64,000 nt of DNA from NCBI RefSeq assembly GCF_035975855.1, contig NZ_CP109055.1:496001-560000 (forward strand). The letters run 5' to 3'. Under the pieces are notes generated by a model. It searched no databases, had not been told where the DNA came from, and saw nothing but the letters and a program-made list of their open reading frames with translations. This document shows, one piece after another, positions 17,849-26,167 of the stretch; within the stretch, counting starts at the first letter, position 1; the number at the start of each line of letters is the position of its first letter. The position numbers and the translations under genes are program-made. This DNA comes from Streptomyces sp. NBC_01304 (GTDB taxonomy: Bacteria; Actinomycetota; Actinomycetes; Streptomycetales; Streptomycetaceae).

Positions 17849-18655
17849 ATGGATGAGGTCGAGGTCGTCGTTGCCCATTCCGAGCGCGCGACGCTGCGCG
17901 TCGGCGACGTGTTCCTGAAAGTGGACGCCGATCAGGCGCGCATCGACGTCGAGGTCGCGGCGATGGCACTGGCGCCGGTCCCGACCCCAAAGGTTCTGTG
18001 GCGCAAGCCGCCCGTGCTCGCGCTCGCCGCAGTCCCGGGGAAGGCGCTCGGCCGCCTCGGCGAGCCGTCTACCGCGTCGCCCCAGGCGTGGGCCGCGGCG
18101 GGTGCCGCGGTCCGGAAGTTGCACGACGCGCCGTTGCCCCACTGGACCGGCCGGGCCGGCCGGGACCTCGACGCGTTGGCGGCGGAGCTCGACAGCGAGT
18201 GCGAATGGCTCGTGAGGAACAACGTCCTGCCCGCCGACCTGGTCACCCGCAACCGCCAGGTCGCCGAGGCCGCGCTCCGGCCATGGGCTCCTGCGTTCAC
18301 ACACGGCGACCTGCAGATCGCCCACGTCTTCGTCGACAGCAACGGCAACGGCATCGGCATCGGCATCGGCATCGGCATCGGCATCGGCATCGGCATCGGC
18401 AACGAGATCACGGGCATCATCGACTGGTCCGAGGCGGGCCAGGGTGATCCCCTGTACGACCTCGCCACCTTGATGCTCGGACACGAGGAGCACCTCGGCG
18501 ACGTCGTCGCCGGGTATGGCCCCGGTGTCGACCTCGACGTGATCCATGCGTGGTGGTCGTTGCGCAGCCTGCTGGGAGTTCGCTGGCTCATCGAGCACGG
18601 CTTCGACCCGTTCACGCCGGGATGTGAGGTCGACGCACTGAGATCCCGGATGTGA
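17849..18655 (+). CDS. Aminoglycoside-phosphotransferase-like kinase with a Gly-Ile repeat
   Basis: 268 residues, APH/choline-kinase fold. The catalytic loop reads THGDLQIAHVFVD (HxD plus the usual Asn replaced by His) and the metal-binding motif GIIDWSEAG follows. Between them lie eight Gly-Ile pairs encoded by exactly eight tandem GGCATC hexamers (18350-18397), flanked by GGCAAC on both sides. In relatives these motifs are separated by only a few residues, so the repeat lengthens the loop of the active site and should vary by slippage in steps of two residues without breaking the frame. The substrate is unknown; resistance should not be assumed. Confidence 0.85.
   Translation: MDEVEVVVAHSERATLRVGDVFLKVDADQARIDVEVAAMALAPVPTPKVLWRKPPVLALAAVPGKALGRLGEPSTASPQAWAAAGAAVRKLHDAPLPHWTGRAGRDLDALAAELDSECEWLVRNNVLPADLVTRNRQVAEAALRPWAPAFTHGDLQIAHVFVDSNGNGIGIGIGIGIGIGIGIGNEITGIIDWSEAGQGDPLYDLATLMLGHEEHLGDVVAGYGPGVDLDVIHAWWSLRSLLGVRWLIEHGFDPFTPGCEVDALRSRM
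18350..18397 (+). repeat. Hexanucleotide microsatellite (GGCATC)8
   Basis: Eight perfect copies of GGCATC in frame inside the kinase gene, bordered by one GGCAAC on each side. The same unit in reverse complement, GATGCC, occurs four times at 61875-61898. Confidence 0.95.
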
Positions 18656-18874
18656 GGTTGCCCGGGCCCGACCGCTCAAAGTGCCTTCTGGCGCGGCAAG
18701 CAGGCCATCTCCTGGCGCCCAATACCCGCCCGGCCCCCGACGAAGTGCGGTGCGGGGTCGTCGCCGCGTGCAGGGCGGTCCTGCCTGGGAGCGCTTGGCC
18801 AACGCGAGGGAAGCCCGCACCAAACAGGATCATCCCTCGTCAACCACGGCCATCCGCCGACCTCTTGCGCCCGG

Positions 18875-18905
18875 TTGTGTACTGAGTACTCTACCCAGTA
18901 CACAA
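18875..18905. promoter_or_regulatory. PadR operator candidate
   Basis: Perfect inverted repeat TTGTGTACTG (18875-18884) and CAGTACACAA (18896-18905), 11 bases apart. The palindrome GTACTGAGTAC (18879-18889) overlaps its left arm. It ends 18 bases before the PadR start, placing it over the promoter or transcript start; likely autorepression site for the whole ABC operon. Confidence 0.75.
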
Positions 18906-18923
18906 CAGAGTGGGAGAGCCCAA

Positions 18924-19511
18924 ATGAGCGTGCGTCACGCCTTGTTGGCCCTGCTCAGCGAGGGCCCGAAGTACGGCCTTCGGCTGCGGCAGGAGTTCGA
19001 GGAACGGACCGGGGAGGTCTGGCCGCTCAACACCGGCCAGGTGTACACGACCATGCAACGCCTGGAGCGGGACGGCCTGGTCGAGTCCGACCCCGACGAC
19101 ACCGCGGAGGGGCCGCAGAAGCTCTACCAGATCACCCCTGCCGGAGCCGAAGAGCTGGATGTGTGGCTGCGTACGCCGCCGCCCGCGGATGCGCCCCCGC
19201 GCGATGAGTTGGTCATCAAGGTGCTGGTGGGCCTTCGCCTGCCCGGGGTCGATGTGCGGGACGTGCTGCAGGCGCACCGGCGGCACACCATCGCGCAGAT
19301 GAAGCAGTACACCCGCTTGAAGGAGGACGCGGCGGACGACCTGTCGCTGCTCCTCGTCGCCGATGCCCAACTGTTCCGCCTCGAGTCCGTGGTGCGGTGG
19401 CTGGACGCCGTCGAGGGCCGGTTGAAGAACCACACGCTCGTCGCGCCGTCCGCTCGGTCCGACGCCGCCGCGTCCACCCGTACCCGCCGACTTCGGGGAG
19501 CCGTGCGATGA
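18924..19511 (+). CDS. PadR-family transcriptional regulator
   Basis: 195 residues. The winged helix is N-terminal (RHALLALLSEGPKYGLRLRQEFEERTG, with NTGQVYTTMQRLERDGLV as recognition helix and wing), and a helical Vir_act_alpha_C dimerisation domain occupies about 95-175. GGGAGAG precedes ATG 18924. Its stop overlaps the ATPase start (ATGA), so the regulator heads the three-gene operon and very likely represses it. PadR proteins in such positions usually respond to the compound handled by the transporter. Confidence 0.92.
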   Translation: MSVRHALLALLSEGPKYGLRLRQEFEERTGEVWPLNTGQVYTTMQRLERDGLVESDPDDTAEGPQKLYQITPAGAEELDVWLRTPPPADAPPRDELVIKVLVGLRLPGVDVRDVLQAHRRHTIAQMKQYTRLKEDAADDLSLLLVADAQLFRLESVVRWLDAVEGRLKNHTLVAPSARSDAAASTRTRRLRGAVR

Positions 19512-20239
19512 GTGCCGTACTGGATATGCGTCAGGTGTCGAAGACCTACGGCAGCGGGACCGCCGCCGTGCACGCGCTCGACGCCGTCGACTTGGCCGTA
19601 CGGGCAGGTGAGTTGGTGGCCGTGATGGGCCCGTCCGGGTCCGGCAAGTCCACGATGCTCACGATCGCCGGGAGCCTGGAGGAGCCGACCGAGGGCGAGG
19701 TGTGGATCGAGGGGACCGCCCTGTCGGAACTGAGCGGCAACGAACGAGCCCGGCTGCGCCGACGTCACATCGGCTATGTCTTCCAGGACTTCAACCTGCT
19801 GGCCGGACTGACCGCGGTGGAGAACATCACCATGCCGCTGGAACTCGACGGCATCAAGGCCAAGCAAGCCCGCCGGGAAGGGATGCGCGCACTGGAGGAA
19901 CTCGGCCTCGCCGACCGTGCGGACGACTTCCCCGACGAGCTCTCGGGCGGCATGCGTCAGCGCGTCGCCATCGCCCGCGCCCTGGTCGGCGACCGCCGGC
20001 TGCTGCTGGCCGACGAGCCCACCGGCGCGTTGGACTCCGACACCGGCGAGGGCGTGATGCGGCTGATCCGCGCCGCCTGCCGGGACGGCGCCGCCGCGGT
20101 CCTGGTCACCCACGACGCCCAACTCGCCTCCTGGGCCGACCGCGTGGTGTTCGTCCGGGACGGCCGCGTCATCGACTCGGGCCCGGAACCCGAAGGCCCC
20201 GAAGCCCTGCTGTCGTCCGGGCAGGAGTCGGACCGGTGA
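19508..20239 (+). CDS. ABC transporter ATPase (MacB/LolD type)
   Basis: 243 residues, one nucleotide-binding domain. Walker A GPSGSGKST (about 41-49), Q loop YVFQDFNLL, signature LSGGMRQRVAIARAL, Walker B LLLADEPTGALD and switch His in LVTHD are all intact. The sequence groups with the FtsE/LolD/MacB class, which pairs with FtsX-type permeases. It overlaps PadR by 4 bases upstream and the permease by 4 bases downstream (GTGA). Confidence 0.95.
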   Translation: MSAVLDMRQVSKTYGSGTAAVHALDAVDLAVRAGELVAVMGPSGSGKSTMLTIAGSLEEPTEGEVWIEGTALSELSGNERARLRRRHIGYVFQDFNLLAGLTAVENITMPLELDGIKAKQARREGMRALEELGLADRADDFPDELSGGMRQRVAIARALVGDRRLLLADEPTGALDSDTGEGVMRLIRAACRDGAAAVLVTHDAQLASWADRVVFVRDGRVIDSGPEPEGPEALLSSGQESDR

Positions 20240-22689
20240 GCATCGCGGCCCCCACCCGGTCGCCGGGGCGGGGGCTCAACGGCGGGCTGCCGGCGCGCAG
20301 TGCCGTGGTGCGCTGGGCCTGGCGGCTGTTGCGCCGCGAGTGGCGTCAGCAGGTCCTGCTCGTCGCTCTTGTCGCCTTCACGGTGGCCGCCGCCGTGTGC
20401 GGACTCGCCGCCGCCCATGCCTATCCGGACTCCGCATCCTCGACGTTCGGCTCCGCCCAGCAGCGCATCAGGCTGGAAGCAACCAGCCCCGAGCAGTTGA
20501 AGGTCCAGGCCGATACCGCCCGCGCCGAGATGGGCGACGTAGAGGTCATCGGCCACCGGAGCGTGCCGGTTCCCGGATCCGTCAAACCGCTGGACCTCCG
20601 CGCCCAGGATCCGCACGGCCGCTTCGGATCGCCGATGCTGGCGCTGATCAACGGACGCTACCCGACGGGCAGTTCAGAGGTCGCTCTCACCAGGTCCGCC
20701 CTCGACCTCCTGCGCGCCGAGGTCGGATCCCCAGTCACCCTGGACGGACAGCACCTGACGGTCGTCGGTCTGGTGGAGAACCCCCACAAACTCACCGACA
20801 CCTTCGCCCTCACTGCTCCCGGCACTGCGGTGGCAGCTCGTCCGGCCGTCAACCTGGTCGTCCTGGCCGCCGCCACGTCCGAGGAGTACTCCGCGTATCG
20901 CGAGATCGACAGCGGCCCCAAGTTCACACAGCAGCGCGGGGACTTCGACTCGGCGCCGATCACCACCGGTGTGTTCGCGCTGGCCACCGTGGCCCTGCTG
21001 CTCGTCTCGCTGGTCGCCGCGGCCGGCTTCGCGGTGACCGCTCAGCGCCGCCTGCGCCAACTCGGCGTCCTGGCCTCGCTCGGCGCGACCACACGCCACC
21101 TCAAGCTCGTCCTGCTCGCCCACGGCGCCATGACCGGACTGGCGGCTGCCGTACTCGGCTTGCTCATCGGCGTACTCGCGTGGCTGCCGATCGCCCCGCG
21201 CATGGAGAACGGCGCCGGGCACCGCATCGGGGCATTCTCGCTTCCCTGGGGGCTGCTCGTCCTGCTGACGCTCTTCGCGGTGCTCGCGCCGACCCTCGCG
21301 GCCTGGTGGCCGGCCCGCTCCGTGGCACGCATCCCCGTGGCCGAGGCGCTCTCCGCGCGCCCACCACGTCCCGTGCCCGCCCGGCAGTCGCTGTGGGCAG
21401 CAGTGGTCCTGCTCGCGGCGGGCATCGGCGCGTTGATCGCCGCGCACCAGACGAACGGGATGCTCATCTCCCTGGGCATCGTGGCGGTCGTCCTCGGCCT
21501 GCTGCTGCTCAGCCCCCTGCTGATCCGGCTGGTGGCCGCGACGGCCACGCGAATGCCCTTCACCACCCGGCTCGCCCTGCGCGACCTGGGCCGTCACCAG
21601 GCACGTGCCGGCGCCGCGCTGGCCGCCATCACTCTCGCGATCGGCATCCCGGTGGCCATCTCGGTGCTGGCCGCCGTCAACCTCAACTCGGCCAAGGACG
21701 GCAACCTGGCCGCCAACCAGCTCCTCATCCGGATCGGCTCCGACGCCCCCGTCGTCCCGCAGATCGGCGACCAGGAGCTCGATCAGGTACGTAAGACGGT
21801 CAATCAGTACGCAGCCCAACTCGGCACCACCGCAACACCGTTGACGATGGCGTACGCCTCCGACGCACCGCAGTCCCGCGGCGGGAACATCGACGACGGC
21901 GGCGGCCGACCGGTCATGGAAGTGGGCCGCAAGGCCGGCTCCAGCACTTGGCGCAGCTCTGCCCTGTACGTCGCCACGCCCGCGGCAGCGCGGCAGTTCG
22001 GCTTCAGCCTCGGCGCGGCCAAGGCCAACACCGACGTCCTCACTCCCGTCACGGACGAGCTCGAACTCCTCGGCGTCCCGCAACGCGACCTCATCGCCCG
22101 CAAGCAACCCATCGGCGACTCGGCCTACAGCGCCGTGCCCGATACCTTCCTCACCCGTGAGGCCGCGCAGCGCCACGGCTTCAAGACCGTGACCGTCGGC
22201 TGGTTCGTCCAAACGCCCCACGACCTGACCACCGCCCAGCTCACCACCGCCCGCGAACTGGCCGCGTCCAACGGCCTGGTCACCGAGGTACGCGACGCTC
22301 AGGACGGCCTCGCCACCCTGCGCTGGGCTTCGATCGCGGGCGGCACCGTCCTCGCGCTCGGCGTCCTCGCCATGACCGTCGGCACCATCCGCGGTGAAGC
22401 CACCGACGACCTGCGCACCCTCACCGCCACCGGCGCGACCAGGACCATTCGCCGCAGCCTCACCGGCGCCACGGCCGGTTGCCTGGCCCTGGCCGGCGTC
22501 GTCCTCGGCACGATCGGGGCGTACGCAATCCTGCTCGCCGCCTACGCCGATGACCTCAGCACACTCGCCCGCGTCCCCTACCTGCCGCTCGCCCTCGCCC
22601 TGCTCACGCTGCCCCTGCTGGCCGCTGCCGCGGCTTGGCTCACCGCCGGGAAGGAGCCCGACTCGATGACACGGCGCCGACTGGAGTGA
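20236..22689 (+). CDS. FtsX-family ABC permease
   Basis: 817 residues. One N-terminal TM helix (VLLVALVAFTVAAAVCGLAAAH), a first extracytoplasmic domain, and FtsX cores of three TM helices near residues 245-360, then a second extracytoplasmic domain and three C-terminal TM helices. The duplicated layout with about ten TM segments is typical of the actinomycete PadR-associated ABC exporters. GTG 20236 overlaps the ATPase stop. Likely function is export of, or protection from, an amphipathic compound such as a cell-envelope antibiotic; this is inference from the class. Confidence 0.93.
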   Translation: MSIAAPTRSPGRGLNGGLPARSAVVRWAWRLLRREWRQQVLLVALVAFTVAAAVCGLAAAHAYPDSASSTFGSAQQRIRLEATSPEQLKVQADTARAEMGDVEVIGHRSVPVPGSVKPLDLRAQDPHGRFGSPMLALINGRYPTGSSEVALTRSALDLLRAEVGSPVTLDGQHLTVVGLVENPHKLTDTFALTAPGTAVAARPAVNLVVLAAATSEEYSAYREIDSGPKFTQQRGDFDSAPITTGVFALATVALLLVSLVAAAGFAVTAQRRLRQLGVLASLGATTRHLKLVLLAHGAMTGLAAAVLGLLIGVLAWLPIAPRMENGAGHRIGAFSLPWGLLVLLTLFAVLAPTLAAWWPARSVARIPVAEALSARPPRPVPARQSLWAAVVLLAAGIGALIAAHQTNGMLISLGIVAVVLGLLLLSPLLIRLVAATATRMPFTTRLALRDLGRHQARAGAALAAITLAIGIPVAISVLAAVNLNSAKDGNLAANQLLIRIGSDAPVVPQIGDQELDQVRKTVNQYAAQLGTTATPLTMAYASDAPQSRGGNIDDGGGRPVMEVGRKAGSSTWRSSALYVATPAAARQFGFSLGAAKANTDVLTPVTDELELLGVPQRDLIARKQPIGDSAYSAVPDTFLTREAAQRHGFKTVTVGWFVQTPHDLTTAQLTTARELAASNGLVTEVRDAQDGLATLRWASIAGGTVLALGVLAMTVGTIRGEATDDLRTLTATGATRTIRRSLTGATAGCLALAGVVLGTIGAYAILLAAYADDLSTLARVPYLPLALALLTLPLLAAAAAWLTAGKEPDSMTRRRLE

Positions 22690-22870
22690 GAGGTGGCGGC
22701 GCGCCGCAGGGCGGCCAAGTCGCCGCCGGGGCCCAGTGCCTCAGCAGACCGCTCGCCGAAGAAGCGGATCTCCGGAGCCGGCCGACACCCTGAGCAGACC
22801 GCCCACCCGCGTTCATCAACGGCGCAGGACACGAACCCGGCGCGAGCCGCCCCCCTCGGCTTCTGGCGAC

Positions 22871-23407
22871 TCAGGTATCGGTTCCCAACGCCCGCCGTGC
22901 GGCAACCTGGAACGCGACCTCCAGAGGCTTCTTGGCCTCGAACCCAGCCATGAACTGCCCGTCGTGCTCCGCGAGACGCCCAGTACCCTGCTGGATCGCG
23001 TCTCGAATCCAGGTGCCGGTCAACAGCTCCCACTGCCTCAGAGCTTCACGCAGATCCTCAGCCGCCGCAGCCACAGTGTGCGGGCCGGCCATCGTGACCG
23101 CCGCCGCCGCGGCGCTGAACCGCGTCCAGGCGTCGTGCACGCTGGAGCGGGCGCTTTCCCAATCTTGCACGCCGGCTTCACCGTGCAGCAGATCGGATGC
23201 CTTCCAGACGGCGTTGGAAAGTTCCTTCGCGCAGGTGACAAAGCCGGTATAGGTCTCGCGGCGCAAATCCGCGAGCCACCGCCTCTCCTCTGCGCGATGC
23301 TGAGCATCGAGACTCCGGAGCTGCGTGCTGAGGGTGAGCAGTCCGCCGCCTACACCACCGACAGCACCGATCGCTGCACCAAGTATCGCTGCCACGCTGG
23401 CATCCAC
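22871..23407 (-). CDS. Membrane-anchored helical protein of unknown function
   Basis: 178 residues. A glycine-rich hydrophobic N-terminal helix (VAAILGAAIGAVGGVGGGLLT) is followed by a long charged helical region (LDAQHRAEERRWLADLRRE) that may form a coiled coil. It resembles the many short Streptomyces proteins with one TM helix and an antiparallel helical domain; no enzymatic motif is seen. GTG 23407 has GAGAGGGG upstream. Stands alone between the ABC operon and a decayed region. Confidence 0.7.
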   Translation of the reverse strand: MDASVAAILGAAIGAVGGVGGGLLTLSTQLRSLDAQHRAEERRWLADLRRETYTGFVTCAKELSNAVWKASDLLHGEAGVQDWESARSSVHDAWTRFSAAAAAVTMAGPHTVAAAAEDLREALRQWELLTGTWIRDAIQQGTGRLAEHDGQFMAGFEAKKPLEVAFQVAARRALGTDT

Positions 23408-23780
23408 TCGGCGCGCCCCTCTCGTTGGTCTCCAACCGTTCTACCCCGTCGCGTCCTTACCCAGGCGGACGTCATTGCGGAACCTGACCCGGGATCAAAC
23501 ACACCTCACAGGGCAAAACCCTCAGTTGAGGTTCTGCGTGCTGCCCACCCAGGGGAACGTCGCTGTGCAGTCAGCACGCTGCCCAGCGCTGCGGCGGCTT
23601 CGGGCAGTGGCCTTGCGGCCGGCTCACCACCGGTCCCCGCCCGATCGAGGATGCACGACGTGCCGTCATCGGCGCAGGCCGCCCTCCCTCACGGCATGGC
23701 ACCTCAGCCGCCCCGGTGTCAACTCACCGACACCCGTCGGGTGTTGCTGTCCCAGGTCCAGGCGGCAGCCCGCCACCGGC
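23408..23780. other. Non-coding or decayed, 373 bases
   Basis: No intact frame with coding-like composition. By position this should be where the N-terminal and central parts of the RamB-like gene were, but nothing recognisable as its helix-turn-helix remains. Confidence 0.4.
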
Positions 23781-24187
23781 TTGCACTTCTGCCGCGCGGG
23801 CGGCGCGTGCCCGCTGCGGAACGGGTACGAGGCGTTCACCGCTCCCGGCCGCACTCAGGTCCAGGTCGCCGAAATGCCGGACGGACAGCGTTACTTGTGG
23901 ACCTCGCGCGCCATCACCCGCCACCAGGACGGCTGGAGTGAACCTGGCTGCAAGACCTTCGCGATCAGCCTCGGCTGCGACATCCGCCAGGCCGGTCGGC
24001 TCGTCCACGCCGACGGCCTTGATCTGGCCGGCACGGCCGCCGCCACCCCCATCGGCATGGGCTGCCGCATCTGCGAGCGCCTCGAGTGCCGCAGCGGGCC
24101 ATGCCACCGTTCTGCCGCACCCGCGCCGTCGACGAGCGGAGCAGCACGTGCGTGCCGCACCCCGTCGTCGAGGCGGACGGTCGTGCC
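23781..24187 (+). pseudogene. C-terminal relic of a RamB/ScfR-type XRE regulator (DUF2083)
   Basis: About 135 codons match the conserved C-terminal domain of the short-chain-fatty-acyl regulators such as RamB: AGGACPLRNGYEAFTAPGR, VAEMPDGQRYLWTSRAI, FAISLGCDIRQAGRLVHADG and AATPIGMGCRICERLEC. The reading frame is then lost and resumes one base back as PQRAMPPF...AVDERSSTCVPHPV, the family's usual ending. Restoring one C at 24088-24090 rejoins them. The N-terminal HTH and the middle of the protein are missing, so the gene is dead even if the frameshift is a sequence error. Family assignment rests on remembered family motifs. Confidence 0.7.
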
Positions 24188-24289
24188 ACGCGCTGGACAC
24201 AGTCGGACAGTCCGGGCCTCCCGCCATACGCCATGCGCGCCGCTGCAGTTCGTCCTCGCCGCGACGTCGGCAACAGCGTCCGGACTGCT

Positions 24290-24952
24290 TCAGCCCCGAC
24301 GCCCAGCCGCTGCCAGGGCGTCCTTGACCTCCCGCACCACGCGGTTCGCGTCTTCGGGGTTGTTCACCACGTCTGTGCAGTTCATGTCGATGACGAGGAC
24401 GTCGCTGGCCGAGTAGTGCTTGTGCACCCAGTCGTCGTAGCCGGACCACAGCGTCCGGTAGTACTCAACGAGGCTCTCGTCCTGTTCGAAATCACGGCCC
24501 CGCAGCCCGATCCGGTGCAGCACCGTCTCGAAGTCCGCCTTGAGATAGACCATGAGATCCGGTGCCTTGCGGTACGGCAGGCCGTCGATCTCGCGCATCA
24601 TCTCGTTGAGCAGCCCCTCGTACACCTGCATCTCGAGGGAACTGATCCGGCCCAGGTCATGGTTGACCTTGGCGAAGTACCAGTCCTCGTAGATGGACCG
24701 GTCCAGGACGTTGTCGCCCTCCTTGTACGCCTCCTTGATCGCGGCGAACCGCGTCTGCAGGAAGTACAGCTGGAGCAGAAACGGGTAGCGCTTGGCCTGT
24801 ATCTCCTCAGGGCTCGCCGTATAGAAGAGCGGGAGGATCGGATTGTCTTCCACGCTCTCGTAGAAGACGTCGCTGCCCAGCTCCTTGGCAATCAGTTCGG
24901 CGACACTCGTCTTACCAATGCCGATCATGCCTCCGACGCAGATCACCGGCAT
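24290..24952 (-). CDS. Deoxynucleoside kinase
   Basis: 220 residues, P-loop deoxynucleoside kinase family (dAK/dGK/dCK type). P-loop GGMIGIGKTS at residues 7-16, YESVEDNPILPLFY with the base-contacting Glu, the DRSIYED motif around 84-90 and the LID-type arginines in LHRIGLRGRDFEQ. It phosphorylates deoxynucleosides to monophosphates for salvage in the cytoplasm. ATG 24952. No neighbour suggests a special role; related single genes are widespread in Streptomyces. Length is normal. Confidence 0.92.
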   Translation of the reverse strand: MPVICVGGMIGIGKTSVAELIAKELGSDVFYESVEDNPILPLFYTASPEEIQAKRYPFLLQLYFLQTRFAAIKEAYKEGDNVLDRSIYEDWYFAKVNHDLGRISSLEMQVYEGLLNEMMREIDGLPYRKAPDLMVYLKADFETVLHRIGLRGRDFEQDESLVEYYRTLWSGYDDWVHKHYSASDVLVIDMNCTDVVNNPEDANRVVREVKDALAAAGRRG

Positions 24953-25167
24953 ACCTCACTTCTCCCTGGGGGTGTCATGTGATCCCGTCCGGACCAAGGC
25001 CCTGAAAAAACGCCGCTGCCATCGACGAGCCGGCCTGACCGCTCCTCACTTGCCACGCACTGCGCGAAGAACCCCAGCCCTCGGACCGCCCTGAATCTTA
25101 AATGACGATTCGCCGCACGTCGGCCAGAGCCTCCCTCTGCCCTTCACCACCACGATCGCTCGAGCCT
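24953..25167. other. Intergenic between kinase gene and MetN-like relic
   Basis: No supported gene. It holds the promoter of the kinase gene; no clear repeat was seen. Confidence 0.4.
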
Positions 25168-25272
25168 CAGCCCGTCGCCATCGCCCGCGCCCTCGCTTCG
25201 AACCCCGCTTTCCTGCTCTGCACCGACACCGCGCACCTCCTGAACGCCGGAAGGCGCACCACCCGGCAAGCG
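25168..25272 (+). pseudogene. Short relic of a MetN-like ABC ATPase
   Basis: About 35 codons read QPVAIARALASNPAFLLC then TDTAHLL...GRRTTRQA. The first part matches the end of the ABC signature and start of Walker B in methionine-importer ATPases (QRVAIARALASNP..LLCDEATSALDPxTT). The Walker B Asp-Glu and the SALD turn are destroyed. Nothing upstream matches Walker A, so only this fragment survives. Confidence 0.5.
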
Positions 25273-25369
25273 CGGGTTTCAGCAGTGTCGCTTTCGCCGG
25301 TGCCGCTGACCCTCGACGGGGCTACGGTGCCCACCAGGCACGATCCATCCCTTGAGAAATGGGTGACTT

Positions 25370-26028
25370 GTGAGCGCATCTGCGGATTCGTCATCGTCCT
25401 CGACTGCCCGGTCCGGGGGCCTTGCGCGGCTGCTGGTCAGGGCCGCCGATCTGGCCAAGGCAGGCCTGGACGAATTCACCGAGTTGGCCGCGCCTTCGTC
25501 TGACGAGGACCCGCCGCCCATGACCGGACCGAGCCCGGAGAGCACGGCTCTGCTGAATCGGGCGTTCACCGACAAGCCCGATAGAGAGGTCAGGACCTCG
25601 TTCGCGACCGCCGATTCCTCGATCGTCGTCGACGAGGGGATTTCGGAGCGGACAGCGAGGCCGCCGCGAGCTGGATGGCCGACATGCGACAGGTGTACGC
25701 GCAGTGCGCCGCGTGGACGATCAGCATCGGCGATCAGGCGATACCTGTTGAGGTGGTGGAACCCGCCGATGATCCGAGCAAGCCGCTCCAGGTGGAGCAG
25801 CGGGGGTTCGGCGACGAGGCGCTAATGCGCACGATGCTCGCCGGTCCGGTCGGACAGCGGGCCCAGATCACGACTCTCCTGGTTCGTGACGGTGGCCGGG
25901 TCCTGGAGCTGACGTTCCGCAGCTTGGTGGCCGAGCTCGACAGCCCTGAGACAAGCCTGCTTCACATCGCGATGTCGCGATTCCTCGAGCTGGCTCCGGC
26001 GAAGTTCCTGGGTCCGCCGGTCGGCTAG
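25370..26028 (+). pseudogene. Unknown protein split by a frameshift in a G run
   Basis: Frame one, GTG 25370, reads MSASADSSSSSTARSGG through SIVVDEG. The following coding-like sequence continues in another frame as DFGADSEAAASWMADMRQVY and ends at 26028 (KFLGPPVG). Adding one G to the four-G run at 25636-25639 joins the halves into a single protein of about 219 residues. It has no signal peptide and no motif I recognise; the second half is acidic, globular-looking and cysteine-poor. Either a recently broken gene or a sequence error. Confidence 0.55.
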
Positions 26029-26167
26029 AGATCCACAACCTTTGTGCGCCCAACATGACGGAAGACCCCGGCGAGGGGCTTTGTGTCCTGGCCGGGGTCT
26101 TCGCGGTACTGAGTACGCGGTCAGGTTGCGGCCTACGTCCAGTGGCGGCCGCCCTGACATGCATGCG

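Noticed and set aside
18350..18397. CRISPR-like repeat
   Set aside because: Six-base units without spacers; simple microsatellite.
17849..18655. Aminoglycoside resistance gene
   Set aside because: Only the general APH fold is supported; catalytic loop differs and no drug context is present.
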